Assembly: GCA_910577685.1 (NCBI GenBank)
Contig: CAJTOH010000021.1
Span: forward strand, 1-64,000
Direction: 5' to 3'
DNA: 64,000 bases
Source: an uncultured Dorea sp.
Lineage (GTDB): Bacteria > Bacillota > Clostridia > Lachnospirales > Lachnospiraceae
Numbering within the stretch: position 1 is the stretch's first letter; the number at the start of each line of letters is the position of its first letter. A model generated the notes under the pieces. That model searched no databases. It saw only the letters and a program-made list of their open reading frames with translations, and was not told the origin of the DNA. Positions 45,473 to 53,589 of this stretch are shown in pieces. A program made the position numbers and the translations under genes.

Positions 45473-45501
45473 TTGTAGAAATAAATTTCTGATGGTATAA
45501 T
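45473..45501 (+). promoter_or_regulatory. Promoter with extended -10 for the small orphan gene
   Basis: TTGTAG (45473-45478), a 17-nt spacer and TATAAT (45496-45501) with TGG just before it make an extended -10 promoter. The same layout is kept at 61325-61353. Confidence 0.65.
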
Positions 45502-45536
45502 ATCCATGATACGGGATGGAGAAAGGTTTTGGGGAT

Positions 45537-45854
45537 ATGCTAAAAATGGTGATCCGTATGGACGACGATAAAATTAATATTGAAAAGAAATACCGGGTAA
45601 AAGGAATATATAATACGATTGACAGTATTTTTATCAAGAACGGCCTTCCGCGTGTGGAGGATGTTTCCGGGGCCTTGGTGTACCGTGACAGCGGCGGGGC
45701 AAAAGACGGCAGGCGCTTCGGGAGGATTGTGAATACCTTGAAGAGGCGGGAATGGTTTATGGATAATGTTTCGGTGTGGCTCTTCTATGACAGCAATGAT
45801 TCGGACGACCCCGCGGCCTTTAACGAGAAAGATCTGCTCAGGCATTACCGGTAG
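45537..45854 (+). CDS. Small orphan protein of unknown function
   Basis: The 105-residue protein starting MLKMVIRMDDDKINIEKKY is charged, with no membrane segment or signal peptide. I do not recognise a family. Its last 45 residues (GRIVNTLKRREWFMDNVSVW and beyond) are matched by a broken copy near 61.4-61.6 kb, and the promoters are also alike, so this belongs to a small duplicated family. An ATG at 45516 is an alternative start; 45537 has GGGGAT upstream. It has its own promoter after the exporter operon. Confidence 0.6.
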   Translation: MLKMVIRMDDDKINIEKKYRVKGIYNTIDSIFIKNGLPRVEDVSGALVYRDSGGAKDGRRFGRIVNTLKRREWFMDNVSVWLFYDSNDSDDPAAFNEKDLLRHYR

Positions 45855-45913
45855 AGAGGCCGGGAAGCCAACGGCAGCATGAATTTAACGGCAGTATGAA
45901 AGGAGAACAGGAT

Positions 45914-46465
45914 ATGGTTACGGAAGAGGTTATTAAGAGCGGAGAACTCTATGATGCATCGGACGCGGAGTTATACGAAGTACAGTGGAGGTGCAATGAT
46001 CTGATGTACGAGTACAACCAGACCAGGCCGTCCAACCGCAGAAAACAGAAGGAGATCTTGAAGGAACTTTTGGGAGATCTTGGAGAGGGATGCGTTATCG
46101 AGCCGCCCCTTCGGGCAAATTGGGGGAAGAACACCCATCTTGGGGACCATGTATATGTGAATTTTAACCTAACGCTGGTGGACGACGCGGATATCTATAT
46201 CGGCAGCCATGTAATGATCGGCCCGAATGTAACGATTGCTACTGCGGGGCATCCGTTGGAGGCAGAACTTAGAAAGAAAGGGATGCAGTTTAATAAGTCC
46301 GTACGTATCGGGGACGGAGCGTGGATCGGGGCGGGCGTGATTATCCTTCCGGGTGTAACGGTCGGGGAGAATACGACGATCGGAGCGGGGAGCGTGGTCA
46401 CCAAAGATATTCCTGCAAATACAGTGGCGTACGGCAATCCGTGCAGGGTAAGAAAGACATTGTAA
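45914..46465 (+). CDS. Sugar O-acetyltransferase (LacA/Maa-like)
   Basis: The 183-residue enzyme has the N-terminal Mac domain (MVTEEVIKSGELYDASDAEL) and a left-handed beta-helix of hexapeptide repeats with VRIGDGAWIGAGVIILPGV and GAGSVVTKDIPANTVAYGNP. Such enzymes move acetyl from acetyl-CoA to a sugar hydroxyl, often for detoxification. The ATG at 45914 follows AAAGGAG. It lies just upstream of the Ter island but need not belong to it. Confidence 0.9.
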   Translation: MVTEEVIKSGELYDASDAELYEVQWRCNDLMYEYNQTRPSNRRKQKEILKELLGDLGEGCVIEPPLRANWGKNTHLGDHVYVNFNLTLVDDADIYIGSHVMIGPNVTIATAGHPLEAELRKKGMQFNKSVRIGDGAWIGAGVIILPGVTVGENTTIGAGSVVTKDIPANTVAYGNPCRVRKTL

Positions 46466-46513
46466 CAGCGGTCATTTGTGAAGAAAACCAGACAAAAAGA
46501 ATAGGGCGGACAT

Positions 46514-47611
46514 ATGTATAGAGAGACAGAGCTTGTATCCATAGGAAAGCGTGAGAATAACAAGAAACGGAATTATCTGGTGATTAATCCCCTGCAGGGA
46601 AAGCATGTCCCGGTCTGTCCGGGAAAAGCCTTTGAACTGTTCGATAAGTTGGCTGAGATTGTCAAGAAGGAATATGGCGGCGAAGAGCTGCTGGTCATAG
46701 GCTTTGCGGAGACTGCCACGGCCATTGGAGCCAACACTGCAATTCGGTTGGGGGCAAGATACATTCAGACAACGAGAGAAGAGATTTTGCAGGCAGAATA
46801 TATCTATTTCACCGAGGCCCACAGCCATGCGACAGAGCAGAAGCTTTTGAAAGCAGACATTGACAAGGCTATAGGTATCGTTGACCGCATCATCTTTATA
46901 GAGGACGAGGTCACGACGGGGAATACGATTCTTAATATAGTCCGTAAGATGGAAGAAATCTATAGGCGGAACCTAAAGTTTTCTGTCGCTTCGATTTTGA
47001 ATGGAATGACGGAAGATAGTATGAGAAGCTATGAGGAGAAGGGGATCCGATGCCATTATATCCTCAAGGTCGACCATGGGGATTACGGAAGGCTTGCGCA
47101 GCAGTATACAGATACGGGAAACTATGAAAAGTGTGATCTAAGCGGCAGGTACGAGGCAAAGGAAGCCGGATTTACGGGGTGGATGGACACAAGAAGAATG
47201 GTGGATTCTTTGAAGTATCAGAAAAGCTGCGAGACTCTGTGGAAGGATATGAAAGCCTCCTATGGTTTTAAGAAAGATGAGAGCGTGCTTGTAATCGGAA
47301 CGGAAGAGTTCATGTATCCGGCGCTGTTCATTGCAGGCTGCATAGAGAATGAGGGCTGCAGGGTGAGATGCCATTCCACAACGCGAAGCCCGATTGAGGT
47401 TTCGGCAGATCCGTCTTATCCTTTACGGACAAGATACGAACTCCGAAGCATGTATGATTCTGACAGGATTACGTATATCTATGATATTGAAAGCTGCGAC
47501 AGAGTTTTTATTATTACGGATGCTCAAAGCACTGAAGAATCTGGGAAAAATTCCCTGATCAATGCCCTTATGAAGAAAAATAGTGAGGTTCACTTAATCA
47601 GGTGGTGTTAA
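46514..47611 (+). CDS. Ter-island PRTase fused to TRSP domain
   Basis: The 365-residue protein has an N-terminal phosphoribosyltransferase-like domain (about 15-215) with the PRPP loop IFIEDEVTTGNTIL and an upstream FAETATAIGA loop. The C-terminal half (about 225-365) holds the literal TTRSPI motif for which the TRSP domain is named. In Ter systems such proteins are thought to make a nucleoside-like metabolite. The next gene begins 1 bp after its stop, so the two are tightly coupled. The metabolite itself is not known to me. Confidence 0.85.
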   Translation: MYRETELVSIGKRENNKKRNYLVINPLQGKHVPVCPGKAFELFDKLAEIVKKEYGGEELLVIGFAETATAIGANTAIRLGARYIQTTREEILQAEYIYFTEAHSHATEQKLLKADIDKAIGIVDRIIFIEDEVTTGNTILNIVRKMEEIYRRNLKFSVASILNGMTEDSMRSYEEKGIRCHYILKVDHGDYGRLAQQYTDTGNYEKCDLSGRYEAKEAGFTGWMDTRRMVDSLKYQKSCETLWKDMKASYGFKKDESVLVIGTEEFMYPALFIAGCIENEGCRVRCHSTTRSPIEVSADPSYPLRTRYELRSMYDSDRITYIYDIESCDRVFIITDAQSTEESGKNSLINALMKKNSEVHLIRWC

Positions 47612-47612
47612 T

Positions 47613-48662
47613 ATGAGAAGTTCATACAGTGAACAGGATGTTACCCTTTTATTGAAGGATATCTCGGGAATGGTAAAGCCCCAGCCGACAGAGGAAAGAG
47701 AGAAACTCATCCAGTCAGGGCGGCATTACAGCGAGATGCTTCCGATAGAGTATGTTCCTACGGACAGATATATGGAGATCTACGAAGAGACGCTTAAGAT
47801 CTATTCAAAGCCGGTGGCACAGGCCGTAGGCAGGCTTTCGGATAAGATCATGCAGTCAAGGGGAGCGGACGTGGCGCTGGTGTCTCTTGCCAGAGCGGGA
47901 ATACCGATAGGCATATTGATAAAGAGATATCTGAAGTACAAGTATAATGCGGACGTCGCCCATTATTCCATTTCCATCATAAGAGGCCGCGGGATTGATC
48001 ATAATGCAATGAGTTTCCTGCTTAAGAACTATCGGGCGGAGCAGCTGCTGTTCGTAGACGGCTGGATTGGAAAAGGGGCTATCTTAAGGGAGCTTAAAAA
48101 GGCTGTTGAAGGGTATGAAGGAGTGTCGTCTGACATTGCTGTCGTTGCGGACCCTGCCAATGTGACCGAGCTTTGCGGAACCCACGAGGATCTCCTGATC
48201 CCAAGCTCCTGTCTGAACAGTACGGTGTCCGGTCTGGTGAGCAGGACGTTTTTCCGGAGCGATATCATCGGGGAAAAGGATTTCCATGGAGCAGTATTCT
48301 ATGAAGAGCTTCGGCATGCAGATCTTTCGTATGATTTTATCCGGGCGATTGAAAGTGAATTTACATTATCATCTGATATCCCCCATATAGAGACGGAGGG
48401 GCAGGGGATAGATGAGGTAAAGGAGATTGCGGAAAAATACCATATTGAAGATATCAATTTTATAAAGCCCGGGATCGGTGAAGCTACCCGCGTGCTGCTT
48501 AGGAGAGTTCCGTGGAAGGTTCTGATTGATGAGAGATATAAAGACAGCCGTGAGCTAAGCCATCTGGTAAGGCTTGCCAAGGAGAAGGAGGTTTCCGTTG
48601 AGTATTATCCTTTGAAGCATTATAAGTGCTGCGGGATTATAAGGAAACTTGGGGATATATGA
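47613..48662 (+). CDS. StiP/PRTase-like protein with C-terminal PELOTA RNA-binding domain
   Basis: The 349-residue protein has an N-terminal PRTase-like part (about 1-255) with ALVSLARAGIPIGILIKRYL and LLFVDGWIGKGAI, annotated in related genomes as the StiP family. A PELOTA-type RNA-binding domain follows (about 270-349) and ends KHYKCCGIIRKLGDI. It is the second enzyme in the Ter biosynthetic module. Whether it acts as a transferase or a protease is not settled by sequence. A G12 tract begins 4 bp after its stop. Confidence 0.82.
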   Translation: MRSSYSEQDVTLLLKDISGMVKPQPTEEREKLIQSGRHYSEMLPIEYVPTDRYMEIYEETLKIYSKPVAQAVGRLSDKIMQSRGADVALVSLARAGIPIGILIKRYLKYKYNADVAHYSISIIRGRGIDHNAMSFLLKNYRAEQLLFVDGWIGKGAILRELKKAVEGYEGVSSDIAVVADPANVTELCGTHEDLLIPSSCLNSTVSGLVSRTFFRSDIIGEKDFHGAVFYEELRHADLSYDFIRAIESEFTLSSDIPHIETEGQGIDEVKEIAEKYHIEDINFIKPGIGEATRVLLRRVPWKVLIDERYKDSRELSHLVRLAKEKEVSVEYYPLKHYKCCGIIRKLGDI

Positions 48663-48666
48663 TTAT

Positions 48667-48678
48667 GGGGGGGGGGGG
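48667..48678 (+). repeat. G12 homopolymer tract
   Basis: Twelve G residues lie between the StiP-like gene and the end of the convergent CitE-like gene. Such tracts slip in replication and are hard to sequence. Only a very short frame (ATG at 48665) contains it. Confidence 0.9.
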
Positions 48679-48724
48679 GCCGCCGCATTAAGGATAAAAT
48701 CATCCGACTTATTGCAGCAGCCCC
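48675..48724 (-). terminator. Possible terminator hairpin of the CitE-like gene
   Basis: On the minus strand GGGGCTGCTGC (48724-48714) pairs with GCGGCGGCCCC (48685-48675) through two G-U pairs. A C-run rather than a T-run follows, so function is uncertain. Confidence 0.45.
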
Positions 48725-48754
48725 TTCAAGTTGAAACAACCGTGCTGATAAAAG

Positions 48755-49714
48755 CTAAATCGTTCCATAATATTCTGCCAGAAAGCAGATTTTACGCGCC
48801 CAGTTAAAGTGGGTTTTATATTCGTCCATTCGTTCTCCGGTGAGGCTGCCGGAGACAAAAGAGTCCTCCTTCGTATTCCAGTTCAGGATGTGGAGGGCGG
48901 CTTCATAGTTCTTTTGAGATACTTTGTACTCGTCGTTGACAATCGGAATCTGATTCGGATGGATTACAGTCTTACCGATGAATCCGTTTAATCTGTCCTC
49001 TCTTATTTCTTTTCGAAGACCCTTTTCCCAATTTGTTCCGGAATAATATTCCCATACGGGACCGGAGACGACATAATCCATACCATATACCGTAATGATG
49101 TCCCCAAAGATATTGGCAATCGGAGTGAGCTGATGGATCGACTCGTTAGATTCACGGCGGAATCCAAAGAGATGAGACAGGTCGTTTCCGCCTACGCGTA
49201 TATTCAGTATCCATGATTCCACGGCCGCAAGCTTCTCCTTTAAGCCGTATAAGACGTCATAGCGGGAGCGAAGATCTACAATTGCGGCGCTTTCGTAAAT
49301 TGGCATCGCATATTTCACCGCGGCCGAACCGCTGTTGATATCCGCGAGCTGCCGAAGATAAGAGTCGGCGTTCGCCGGCGAAAACTTTGGGATGATATAT
49401 CCTGTTATGAGTTCATTGCTGTCGCCAAAACGCTGAGAAAGACTTTTCATCTGCTCGGGGGTCCGAACCCGGATAAAGATCTTGGGCAGGAAAAATTCCC
49501 TGCGCTGTCTGGCTTCATAGATAGTATTTATTGAAGAAACGAGCAGATTCTCGGCTTCTTGAACAAAATTATCATTTATCGTATCCTCAAGGCAGAGCGC
49601 CAGAGAGAATTTTGTTCCGAATTTCTGTGAGCATATGGAAGCTGCAATAGAGGTATTGTCCGCCGGACAGTACAAAAGAGGCCCTACACTATAATAAATT
49701 GCCTGATTATTCAT
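48755..49714 (-). CDS. CitE-like HpcH/HpaI aldolase family protein of the Ter island
   Basis: The 319-residue protein has the aldolase/citrate-lyase beta fold with SLALCLEDTI, KIFIRVRTPEQM, AAVESWILNIRVGGNDLS and the late GKTVIHPNQIPIVN typical of CitE-like enzymes. CitE-like proteins are a known part of the Ter biosynthetic module and may cleave or join a C-C bond in the metabolite. The ATG at 49714 is chosen because AAAAAGGAG lies upstream (spacing long, about 12 nt); a TTG at 49759 lacks a site. It is divergent from the protease gene. Confidence 0.82.
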   Translation of the reverse strand: MNNQAIYYSVGPLLYCPADNTSIAASICSQKFGTKFSLALCLEDTINDNFVQEAENLLVSSINTIYEARQRREFFLPKIFIRVRTPEQMKSLSQRFGDSNELITGYIIPKFSPANADSYLRQLADINSGSAAVKYAMPIYESAAIVDLRSRYDVLYGLKEKLAAVESWILNIRVGGNDLSHLFGFRRESNESIHQLTPIANIFGDIITVYGMDYVVSGPVWEYYSGTNWEKGLRKEIREDRLNGFIGKTVIHPNQIPIVNDEYKVSQKNYEAALHILNWNTKEDSFVSGSLTGERMDEYKTHFNWARKICFLAEYYGTI

Positions 49715-49804
49715 GTTATCGAAAAACTCCTTTTTGATTTGCTTCTTTTCAGTAATCAAACTGTTTCAAATATATCATATCATTAGGAGAATTGGTAGAT
49801 ATAT

Positions 49805-49821
49805 TTATCACATTGTGATAA
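49805..49821. promoter_or_regulatory. 17-bp dyad operator between divergent Ter genes
   Basis: TTATCACATTGTGATAA is a perfect inverted repeat (7-bp arms, 3-nt centre) in the gap between the CitE-like and protease genes, next to an AT-rich promoter-like stretch. It could bind a shared regulator. No regulator gene is adjacent. Confidence 0.5.
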
Positions 49822-49854
49822 TATAAAACTATAAGTTATAAGCTGGTGAAAAAG

Positions 49855-51192
49855 ATGGAGAAAGAGATAGTATGCAGACATAATGTCATGAATATAAATT
49901 CCTTGGATACATTTTTAAACATAAGGGGCGGATTTAACGGGAATAGGCGTGACGTATATTTTGTCAGGGCGCTTGGATGCAGTCCGGACATCGAAACTAA
50001 GATACTTGCGGCCGATCAGAGAATGGGAGTTACAATGCGCGGCGGAACACTGTTCTACACAAGGGTCAGATTGCCTTCGCCGCTGATTTCTCAGGAGGAT
50101 ATGGAGTTCTACGCGAGTCAGTTTGAGGAGTTAAGACGAAAACATAGGCTGTATGTGAGAAACCAGAATAAGGACGAGAGGTTTGGCCGTGTGCTTGGCG
50201 CCGCATGTCTTGAGACTATGGAGAAATATCGTCTGAGCAGGAAGAATATAACAGAGACTATAGAGAAGAATTTTGTCGTGAAGCTCTTGTACTGGACGGA
50301 TTATGTGCTTGGAGAGTCTTTGGCAGATTGGAACGAGAGAAAATGTTTTAAGATTTTGGTGGAAAATGTTCAGAAGGAACAGGAGTATCTCTTGTGTTAT
50401 ATGCTGACCATGCTTGGATGCGACGTGCTGGTTTTAGAGTGTCAGAAGGATATTTCCGCAATGGACCTCCTAAAAGGCTTGTCCGGAGAATTTACGCTTG
50501 GAGCCTTTAACTCTGCTTTGCAGCTTCCCGAGTACAGACCTTTTGAGCCAGACGAAGGATGTATAAAGGACTTTAAGCAGGAGGGGAAGTCCGTTGTCTC
50601 AAACAGAACGGCCGGAGGTTCGGAAAAAAACTTTGAAGAGCTGGCGCTTTTGGCATCTTCCATTGTCATGATAGCGGTGTACAACAGGGAGAACGATCTC
50701 ATAGCTACTGGTTCCGGCATCATGATCGGACGGAACGGCTACATACTTACGAATTATCATGTAACTAGAGGCGGCTGTTTCTTTGCCGTACGGATTGAAG
50801 ACGATGAGAATATCTATAAGACTCAGGAGATTATCAAATACAATTCCGTATTGGACCTTGCGGTAATCCGTATTGACAGACAGCTTAAGCCGCTGCCTGT
50901 CTACAGAGGGAAGGGGCTTGTCAGAGGGCAGAAGGTGGTGGCGATCGGCAGCCCCCTTGGGATGTTTAATTCCGTTTCGGACGGGATCATATCCGGATTC
51001 AGGAAGATCGACATGGTTGATATGATTCAGTTTACCGCGCCCATCTCCCACGGCAGCTCCGGAGGAGCGGTGCTGAACATGCAGGGCGAGGTTATCGGTA
51101 TCAGTACGGCGGGGATTGACGAGGGTCAGAATATCAATCTGGCAGTTAATTATGAGGATATCAGAATGTTTGTCATGGGTTTTACGGGCTGA
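49855..51192 (+). CDS. YceG-like domain fused to trypsin-like (S1C) serine protease
   Basis: The 445-residue protein has an N-terminal half (about 1-215) that resembles a repeat of the YceG-like protein downstream, including LLCYMLTMLGCDVLVL. The C-terminal half (about 265-440) is a trypsin-like S1C protease with the triad H302 in LTNYHV, D334 in VLDLAVIRI and S402 in HGSSGGAV, all present. It has no signal peptide or PDZ domain, so it is a cytosolic protease by sequence. GTG at 49846 is an alternative start. It opens the plus-strand Ter structural operon. Confidence 0.75.
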   Translation: MEKEIVCRHNVMNINSLDTFLNIRGGFNGNRRDVYFVRALGCSPDIETKILAADQRMGVTMRGGTLFYTRVRLPSPLISQEDMEFYASQFEELRRKHRLYVRNQNKDERFGRVLGAACLETMEKYRLSRKNITETIEKNFVVKLLYWTDYVLGESLADWNERKCFKILVENVQKEQEYLLCYMLTMLGCDVLVLECQKDISAMDLLKGLSGEFTLGAFNSALQLPEYRPFEPDEGCIKDFKQEGKSVVSNRTAGGSEKNFEELALLASSIVMIAVYNRENDLIATGSGIMIGRNGYILTNYHVTRGGCFFAVRIEDDENIYKTQEIIKYNSVLDLAVIRIDRQLKPLPVYRGKGLVRGQKVVAIGSPLGMFNSVSDGIISGFRKIDMVDMIQFTAPISHGSSGGAVLNMQGEVIGISTAGIDEGQNINLAVNYEDIRMFVMGFTG

Positions 51193-51208
51193 CTGCCTAT
51201 CGTGGAAC

Positions 51209-51239
51209 GTGTAACTGGTCACGGAATGAACAGTTACAC
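51209..51239 (+). terminator. Intercistronic hairpin after the protease gene
   Basis: GTGTAACTG (51209-51217) pairs with CAGTTACAC (51231-51239). No T-run follows, so a partial terminator or processing site is possible. An AT-rich promoter-like segment follows before 51338. Confidence 0.5.
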
Positions 51240-51337
51240 CGGGGATATTGAGGCTCGCGGGCAATGGGTTGTGCAAACTTGTAAATTCAGGCTTCTTGTG
51301 TTAATATTATATATAGTTGTTTGTCAGGAGAAAAGAT

Positions 51338-53584
51338 ATGAACCTTGATGAATTTTTTGTTGAGATGAGCAAGCGCAGGGAAAAAAGGGTATATTTTTAT
51401 AGAATCAACCAGACTTCGGAAGAGATCGAAGGATTTATCTATAAGTATTATGAAGCTGCGCGGCAGTCAGGCGTAATCATAGAAGGAAGAATTGCAAATC
51501 CGACGGAAGGGAACCTAGCCTACTACGGTGAGATTATGGGTATGGATTTCCGGATGGATATGGGTTTTATGTCTGCAAGTCTTAAAAAATGGCTGCCAAG
51601 GCTTGGGGCACAGCAGCGAGAGAATATTGCGCGCGCTGTCTATGACTGTCTGGAGGGGCTGAGAAGGGCAGGCAAGACAGAGAATATGCTGAAGAATGCA
51701 TATATCAAGTTCATGTGCTGGCTGTATTACAAATTCGAACGCATCGTTAATCGGCTTGGGCAGGAGAATGTCCCGAAGATCCTGTATTGCGGATCAATCA
51801 GCAATTACGAGCTTATGCTTATCTCGATACTGAGCAATGCGGGATGCGATGTGCTCCTTGTGCAGACGGCTGGGGATAAGGAATACTTGAAGCTGGATCC
51901 GGATTCTAAGAGGTCGGAAGAGTATCGGACGGCAGATGGAAAAGAGTTCCCCAAAGACTTCTCGCTTCGGCAGTTGTGCCAAGAGAAGGAGAAGGCGAAA
52001 AGGAATAAAGAAATATTCGGAGAAGAGAGCGGAATCGTCCGGTGTACCAATGCATGGACAGAAGGGAAAGGGATTGCCGATATCCTTACCCCGCCGTCAA
52101 TCAGAGGGAACGGGTCCGACTCATACTATAATTGTTTTTGCAGGATTAACGGGGTAGAGGACAAGCTTGCATATGCCAACGAGCTGTACCAGTTCTATCT
52201 GTCGCTCAAGAGTGAAAAGCGGCAGGTGGTTGTTGTCAACGAAGGGATACCTAAGCCGACGCCGGATGAGATCATGGGGGTTCGCAGAGGGAATTACGGG
52301 AATCTTGACCAGATGCTTTCCGGCCTTCAGGCGAATATACAGTACCCGGCGAGTAAGAAGCTCTGCGGACTGCTTGTAAAGGCGTTTGCGGAGGTGATGA
52401 CTGAAGAATCGAAGGAATTGGGAGACAACCTCAATAGGCTTTTGAATAAGGCTGTGTATCTTCTGTGCTGGATCAAGAGATATATCGGGCAGTTATTCCG
52501 GAACTGGAATCTGCCGGACGTGGGATGCTTCATCTATATGGGCGGCTGCCGGGATGGGGGCGAGGCGCTGTTTATGAAATACCTTGCGCGGATCCCTGTG
52601 GATGTGCTGATTTTGTGTCCGAACCTGAATGTAAGGTGCTGCCTCAAGGACCGCCTTCTCTATGAGATAAACCACCAGACGTCCATGGTTCTTAGTACGT
52701 TCCCGCAGCAGAACGGGCAGCTTCGGATCGGTACGGCGGCGTACCATGCGGAGCGGGAGCTGGACACCTTGATGTATCAGGATTCGGGCATGTTCCGGGA
52801 TCAGCAGTTCGCGAAGGCGAATACGATTATGCTGCAGACCATGGATCGGGAGATTAAGATCCTATGGAACAGCGAACTGAAATACCGCCCTAACTTCAGC
52901 ACTGTTGACGGGGTGGTGAGCCTGCCGGTCATCTTCTCTAAGATGTCCGGGGTAAAAGACAGGGATGTGGGGAATTACTGGATCTCGATCAAGCAGATGA
53001 TGACGCCGGAGACGTTAGTCGTCAATCAGGCGCCCTTCTTGACGGCTGCCATGCCCAATCCTGTGAAGGCGCATGCGGCGGAGTTTTTTAAGAACGGAAA
53101 GCTTAGGCGCAGTACGATCAAGAATCACTCGTGCTATCAATATTCGTTCCTCCGGGAGGAGATGCAGGAGCATATTCTTGATAAGCTTGAGGCATTGATT
53201 GAACAGAAGCTGATCAAGGGAACCTTTGAAAACGGGACGGAGTACACCATCGTCTCTGTCGCGCTCAATCTTCCCAAGGAGGCGGTGAGGCTTCTGCAGC
53301 AGTTTGATTTTACAAAGAAGAATCCCAAACTGATCTATATAATGACTTCGGAGGTTATGATGTCGGCGGAGGATTCTATCTATACTGCGTTTCTAAATCT
53401 TCTTGGATTCGACGTGCTGTTCTTTGTCCCGACAGGGTATAACATCGAGAATCATTTTAATAAAAGATTAATGGAGGAACACCAGATTGGGGACTATATA
53501 TATGACCTTCAAGTCCCGAATTGGAGTTTGGTTCAGGTAACTGCCCGCAAATCATGGCGGGATATCATATTTAAGAGAGGGTAG
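51338..53584 (+). CDS. YceG-like Ter-island protein with triplicated motif
   Basis: The 748-residue protein lacks signal or membrane segments. A motif with a CW or hydrophobic-helix part, then IYMGG-like and VDVLIL-like strands recurs three times, around residues 125-180 (ILYCGSISNYE, GCDVLLV), 370-430 (FIYMGGCRDGGE, PVDVLIL) and 650-710 (LIYIMTSEVMM, GFDVLFF). This resembles YceG of the Bacillus yceC-H operon, which lies beside TelA-like YceH as it does here. Its biochemical role is unknown. ATG at 51338 follows CAGGAG. TelA starts 5 bp after its stop. Confidence 0.8.
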   Translation: MNLDEFFVEMSKRREKRVYFYRINQTSEEIEGFIYKYYEAARQSGVIIEGRIANPTEGNLAYYGEIMGMDFRMDMGFMSASLKKWLPRLGAQQRENIARAVYDCLEGLRRAGKTENMLKNAYIKFMCWLYYKFERIVNRLGQENVPKILYCGSISNYELMLISILSNAGCDVLLVQTAGDKEYLKLDPDSKRSEEYRTADGKEFPKDFSLRQLCQEKEKAKRNKEIFGEESGIVRCTNAWTEGKGIADILTPPSIRGNGSDSYYNCFCRINGVEDKLAYANELYQFYLSLKSEKRQVVVVNEGIPKPTPDEIMGVRRGNYGNLDQMLSGLQANIQYPASKKLCGLLVKAFAEVMTEESKELGDNLNRLLNKAVYLLCWIKRYIGQLFRNWNLPDVGCFIYMGGCRDGGEALFMKYLARIPVDVLILCPNLNVRCCLKDRLLYEINHQTSMVLSTFPQQNGQLRIGTAAYHAERELDTLMYQDSGMFRDQQFAKANTIMLQTMDREIKILWNSELKYRPNFSTVDGVVSLPVIFSKMSGVKDRDVGNYWISIKQMMTPETLVVNQAPFLTAAMPNPVKAHAAEFFKNGKLRRSTIKNHSCYQYSFLREEMQEHILDKLEALIEQKLIKGTFENGTEYTIVSVALNLPKEAVRLLQQFDFTKKNPKLIYIMTSEVMMSAEDSIYTAFLNLLGFDVLFFVPTGYNIENHFNKRLMEEHQIGDYIYDLQVPNWSLVQVTARKSWRDIIFKRG

Positions 53585-53589
53585 AGAGT

